This document shows positions 30,676 through 32,707 of a stretch of DNA of 32,707 nt, piece after piece. A program made the translations under genes and the position numbers. The notes under the pieces were generated by a model. It saw only the letters and a list, made by a program, of their open reading frames with translations, ran no database searches and was not told the origin of the DNA. This DNA is from Clostridiales bacterium (GTDB lineage: Bacteria > Bacillota > Clostridia > Oscillospirales > Oscillospiraceae): contig JALFOM010000100.1 of the NCBI GenBank assembly GCA_022782265.1, positions 1-32,707 on the forward strand. Reading direction: 5' to 3'. Every line of letters begins with the position of its first letter. Position 1 is the first letter of the stretch.

Positions 30676-32707
30676 TTAGTTCATCGGCCCGGCCTTGTCG
30701 AACATCTGCTGCACCTGCGCGGCCAGCAAAGCGGGGGTAGGGCTTTCCAGCAGCGGGTCGGCAGCAAGCAATGCGGCGGCTTCGCTCTGAGCGGCGTGCA
30801 GGGTACGGGTGTCGTTCATCAAATCGGCGATCTGTAAGGTGGGCAGACCGTGCTGACGGCTGCCGAAAAAGTCGCCGGGGCCGCGGGTCTCCAAGTCGTA
30901 CTGCGCCACAGCAAAGCCGTCGGTGGTGGAGCAGAGGAATTTCAGCCGCTTCTGCACGGCCTCGCTGGTGTTGTCGCTGACAAGGAAGCACCAGCTCTCG
31001 GCAGCGCCGCGTCCCACCCGCCCGCGCAGCTGGTGCAGGGCGCTCAGGCCGTAGCGCTCGGCGTTTTCGATCACCATCACGCTGGCGTTGGGCACGTCCA
31101 CGCCCACCTCAATGACGGTGGTGGACACCAGTGCGTCCAGCCGCCCGGCCTTGAAATCCTCCATGACGGCGGCTTTTTCCTTGGGCTTCAGCTTGCCGTG
31201 CATCAGCCCCACCCGGCGGTCGGGCAGCAGCGTCTTGGCAATGTCCTCATAATAGGTCTTGACGGCGTTCAGCCCGCCGTCCGGCACATCCTCAATGGCG
31301 GGGCAGACCAGATACACCTGCCGCCCCTTGTCGATCTCGCTGTCCAGAAAGCGGTACAGGTCCCGCCGCCGCTTGCCGGTGATGCACCGGGTCTTGACCG
31401 GGGTGCGCCCGGGGGGCAGCTCGTCCAGAATGGAGATGTCCAGATCGCCATAAATCAGCAGCCCCAGCGTGCGGGGGATGGGGGTGGCGCTCATGACCAG
31501 CAGGTGCGGGTTCGCAGCCTTTTCCGCCAGTGCGCCGCGCTGACGCACCCCAAAGCGGTGCTGTTCGTCAATGACGGCCAGCCCCAGCCGGGCAAACTCC
31601 ACCCCTTCGCTCATCAGGGCGTGGGTGCCCACCACAAGGTCGGCTTCGTCATTGCGGATGGCGGCCAGCGTGGTGCGGCGGGCGGCGGCCTTCATGCCGC
31701 CGGTCAGCAGGGCAACCCGCATCCCGAAGGGGGCAAGCAGCCGGTTGAGCCCTTCGGCGTGCTGCGCGGCAAGAATCTCGGTAGGAGCCAGTAACGCGGC
31801 CTGATACCCCGCCCGGATGCACGCCCAGATGGCGGCAGCAGCCACCAGTGTTTTGCCGCTGCCCACATCGCCCTGCAACAGGCGGTTCATGGCGGTATCG
31901 CCCGCCATATCGTTTAAAATCTCCTCCACTGCGCGGCGCTGCGCCCCGGTGGGGGCAAAGGGCAGGCTCTGCCAGAAAGGAGCAGGGTCGGCGCGGCGCA
32001 TGGGTGCCCCGGTGGCGGCAGCGCCCCGGCTGCGCATCCGTCCAATGCCCAATTGCAGCACCAAAAGCTCCTCATAGATGAGCCGCCGCCGCGCCGCTGC
32101 GGCCTGTTCCTCGGTGGCAGGGCAGTGGATGGCGCGCACCGCCTCGGCTTTGGGGAGCAGACGGTATTTTTGCAGCATCTCCGGGGGCAGCGGGTCGGGC
32201 AGCAGCTCCGCATGGGGCAAAAGCTGCCGGATGCAGCGGGAGATGACGCTGCTGGACAGTCCCTCGGTCTGGGGGTAAACGGCTTCAAAGGGCGCGGCTT
32301 GAATCTGCTCGGCGGTGCGCACCTGCGGGTTGACCATCTGGCGGCGCAGCATCCCGCCGGTAACGATGCCCTGAAAATAGTATTCCTGCCCCAGCTGCAA
32401 TTTTTGGGTGGCGTAGGGGTTATTGAACCATGTGATCTCCAGACTGGCTACATCGTCTCCGGCAGTGATGCGCTCCATCCGCCGCCCGCCCGGCAGGATG
32501 CGTCCGCCGGGTTTCGCGAACACCTCGGCCTTTACCACGCATTCCACATCGGCGGGGGCCTCTGCGATGGAGTAGGGCTTCGTGAAGTCGATATATCTGC
32601 GGGGGTAGTGGCACAGCAGGTCGGCCAGCGTCACGATGCCCAGCTTCTCGAACCGCTCGGCGGTCTTGGGGCCGACGCCCTTCAGGTAGCGCACCGGCGT
32701 ATCCGGG
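30676..32707 (-). CDS. recG: ATP-dependent DNA helicase RecG (5' end outside the window)
   Basis: RecG remodels stalled replication forks and branched DNA. The frame is open to the window edge and reads DTPVRYLKGVGPKTAERFEK there, so the gene starts beyond 32707 and only a few N-terminal residues are missing. The wedge domain (OB fold) covers the first 170 residues or so. Helicase motifs follow: LLQGDVGSGKTLVAAAAI (motif I), LAPTEILAAQHAEGL (Ia), VVGTHALMSEGVEF, VIDEQHRFGVRQRGAL (II, the DEQH box), LVMSATPIPRTLGL (III), STTVIEVGVDVPNASVMVIE (V) and HQLRGRVGRG (VI). No defect is seen. Base and codon use (heavy GCG/CTG) differ from the first 29 kb and match the two fragments before it. Confidence 0.96.
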   Translation of the reverse strand, partial: PDTPVRYLKGVGPKTAERFEKLGIVTLADLLCHYPRRYIDFTKPYSIAEAPADVECVVKAEVFAKPGGRILPGGRRMERITAGDDVASLEITWFNNPYATQKLQLGQEYYFQGIVTGGMLRRQMVNPQVRTAEQIQAAPFEAVYPQTEGLSSSVISRCIRQLLPHAELLPDPLPPEMLQKYRLLPKAEAVRAIHCPATEEQAAAARRRLIYEELLVLQLGIGRMRSRGAAATGAPMRRADPAPFWQSLPFAPTGAQRRAVEEILNDMAGDTAMNRLLQGDVGSGKTLVAAAAIWACIRAGYQAALLAPTEILAAQHAEGLNRLLAPFGMRVALLTGGMKAAARRTTLAAIRNDEADLVVGTHALMSEGVEFARLGLAVIDEQHRFGVRQRGALAEKAANPHLLVMSATPIPRTLGLLIYGDLDISILDELPPGRTPVKTRCITGKRRRDLYRFLDSEIDKGRQVYLVCPAIEDVPDGGLNAVKTYYEDIAKTLLPDRRVGLMHGKLKPKEKAAVMEDFKAGRLDALVSTTVIEVGVDVPNASVMVIENAERYGLSALHQLRGRVGRGAAESWCFLVSDNTSEAVQKRLKFLCSTTDGFAVAQYDLETRGPGDFFGSRQHGLPTLQIADLMNDTRTLHAAQSEAAALLAADPLLESPTPALLAAQVQQMFDKAGPMN

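Overview
The window is about 32.7 kb of GC-rich DNA from a spore-forming, low-GC-lineage Clostridia-type Firmicute. The protein set fits the Oscillospirales/Ruminococcaceae best, but this is inferred from gene content only. Spore genes (yunB, cotJAB, cotJC), AGGAGG-type ribosome binding sites, sigma-A promoters and a class A RNase P RNA support the call.

Layout. 1-2045: the 3' end of a Ser/Thr kinase, a zinc-ribbon beta-helix membrane protein and a lipoprotein. 2053-2472: rnpB on the minus strand, divergent from murD. 2534-8233 (+): murD, a methionine gamma-lyase-family PLP enzyme, yunB, ligA and a small membrane protein. 8267-10137 (-): alpha/beta hydrolase, DUF1810 protein and an acetyltransferase broken by one in-frame stop. 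10227-16825 (-): the cotJ spore-coat operon, split by a mobile element. 16970-17533 (+): acetyltransferase. 17573-20250 (-): a cobalt/nickel ECF transporter (cbiMN, cbiQ, cbiO). 20335-21591 (-): 5-formyl-THF cyclo-ligase and a C39-like protein. 21708 to about 29850 (+): a long envelope operon (AlgI-type acyltransferase, AlgJ/X-like partner, lipoproteins, SLH-transglutaminase protein, VanX-like peptidase, MoxR ATPase, VWA protein). About 29850-32707: fragments of two polysaccharide genes, then recG, with a different base composition.

Main result. The manganese-catalase spore-coat gene cotJC is split into an N-terminal piece (16189-16381) and a C-terminal piece (10227-10645) by a 5,555-bp element. 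The element has its own large serine recombinase, a small ORF translationally linked to it, and cargo genes (VanZ-like, nucleotidyltransferase, RNase Z, DJ-1/PfpI). A 12-bp direct repeat lies at both junctions. Recombination between the repeats would rejoin the gene exactly in frame as a 199-residue CotJC. The element's inner ends are perfect 19-bp inverted repeats, so the excised circle would carry a 42-bp palindromic attP with an asymmetric CC centre. This is the architecture of the sporulation-controlled intervening elements such as skin in sigK, here in cotJC. Excision during sporulation is inferred, not shown.

Caution: sequence after about 29850 looks as if it was joined to the rest by recombination or by a misassembly.
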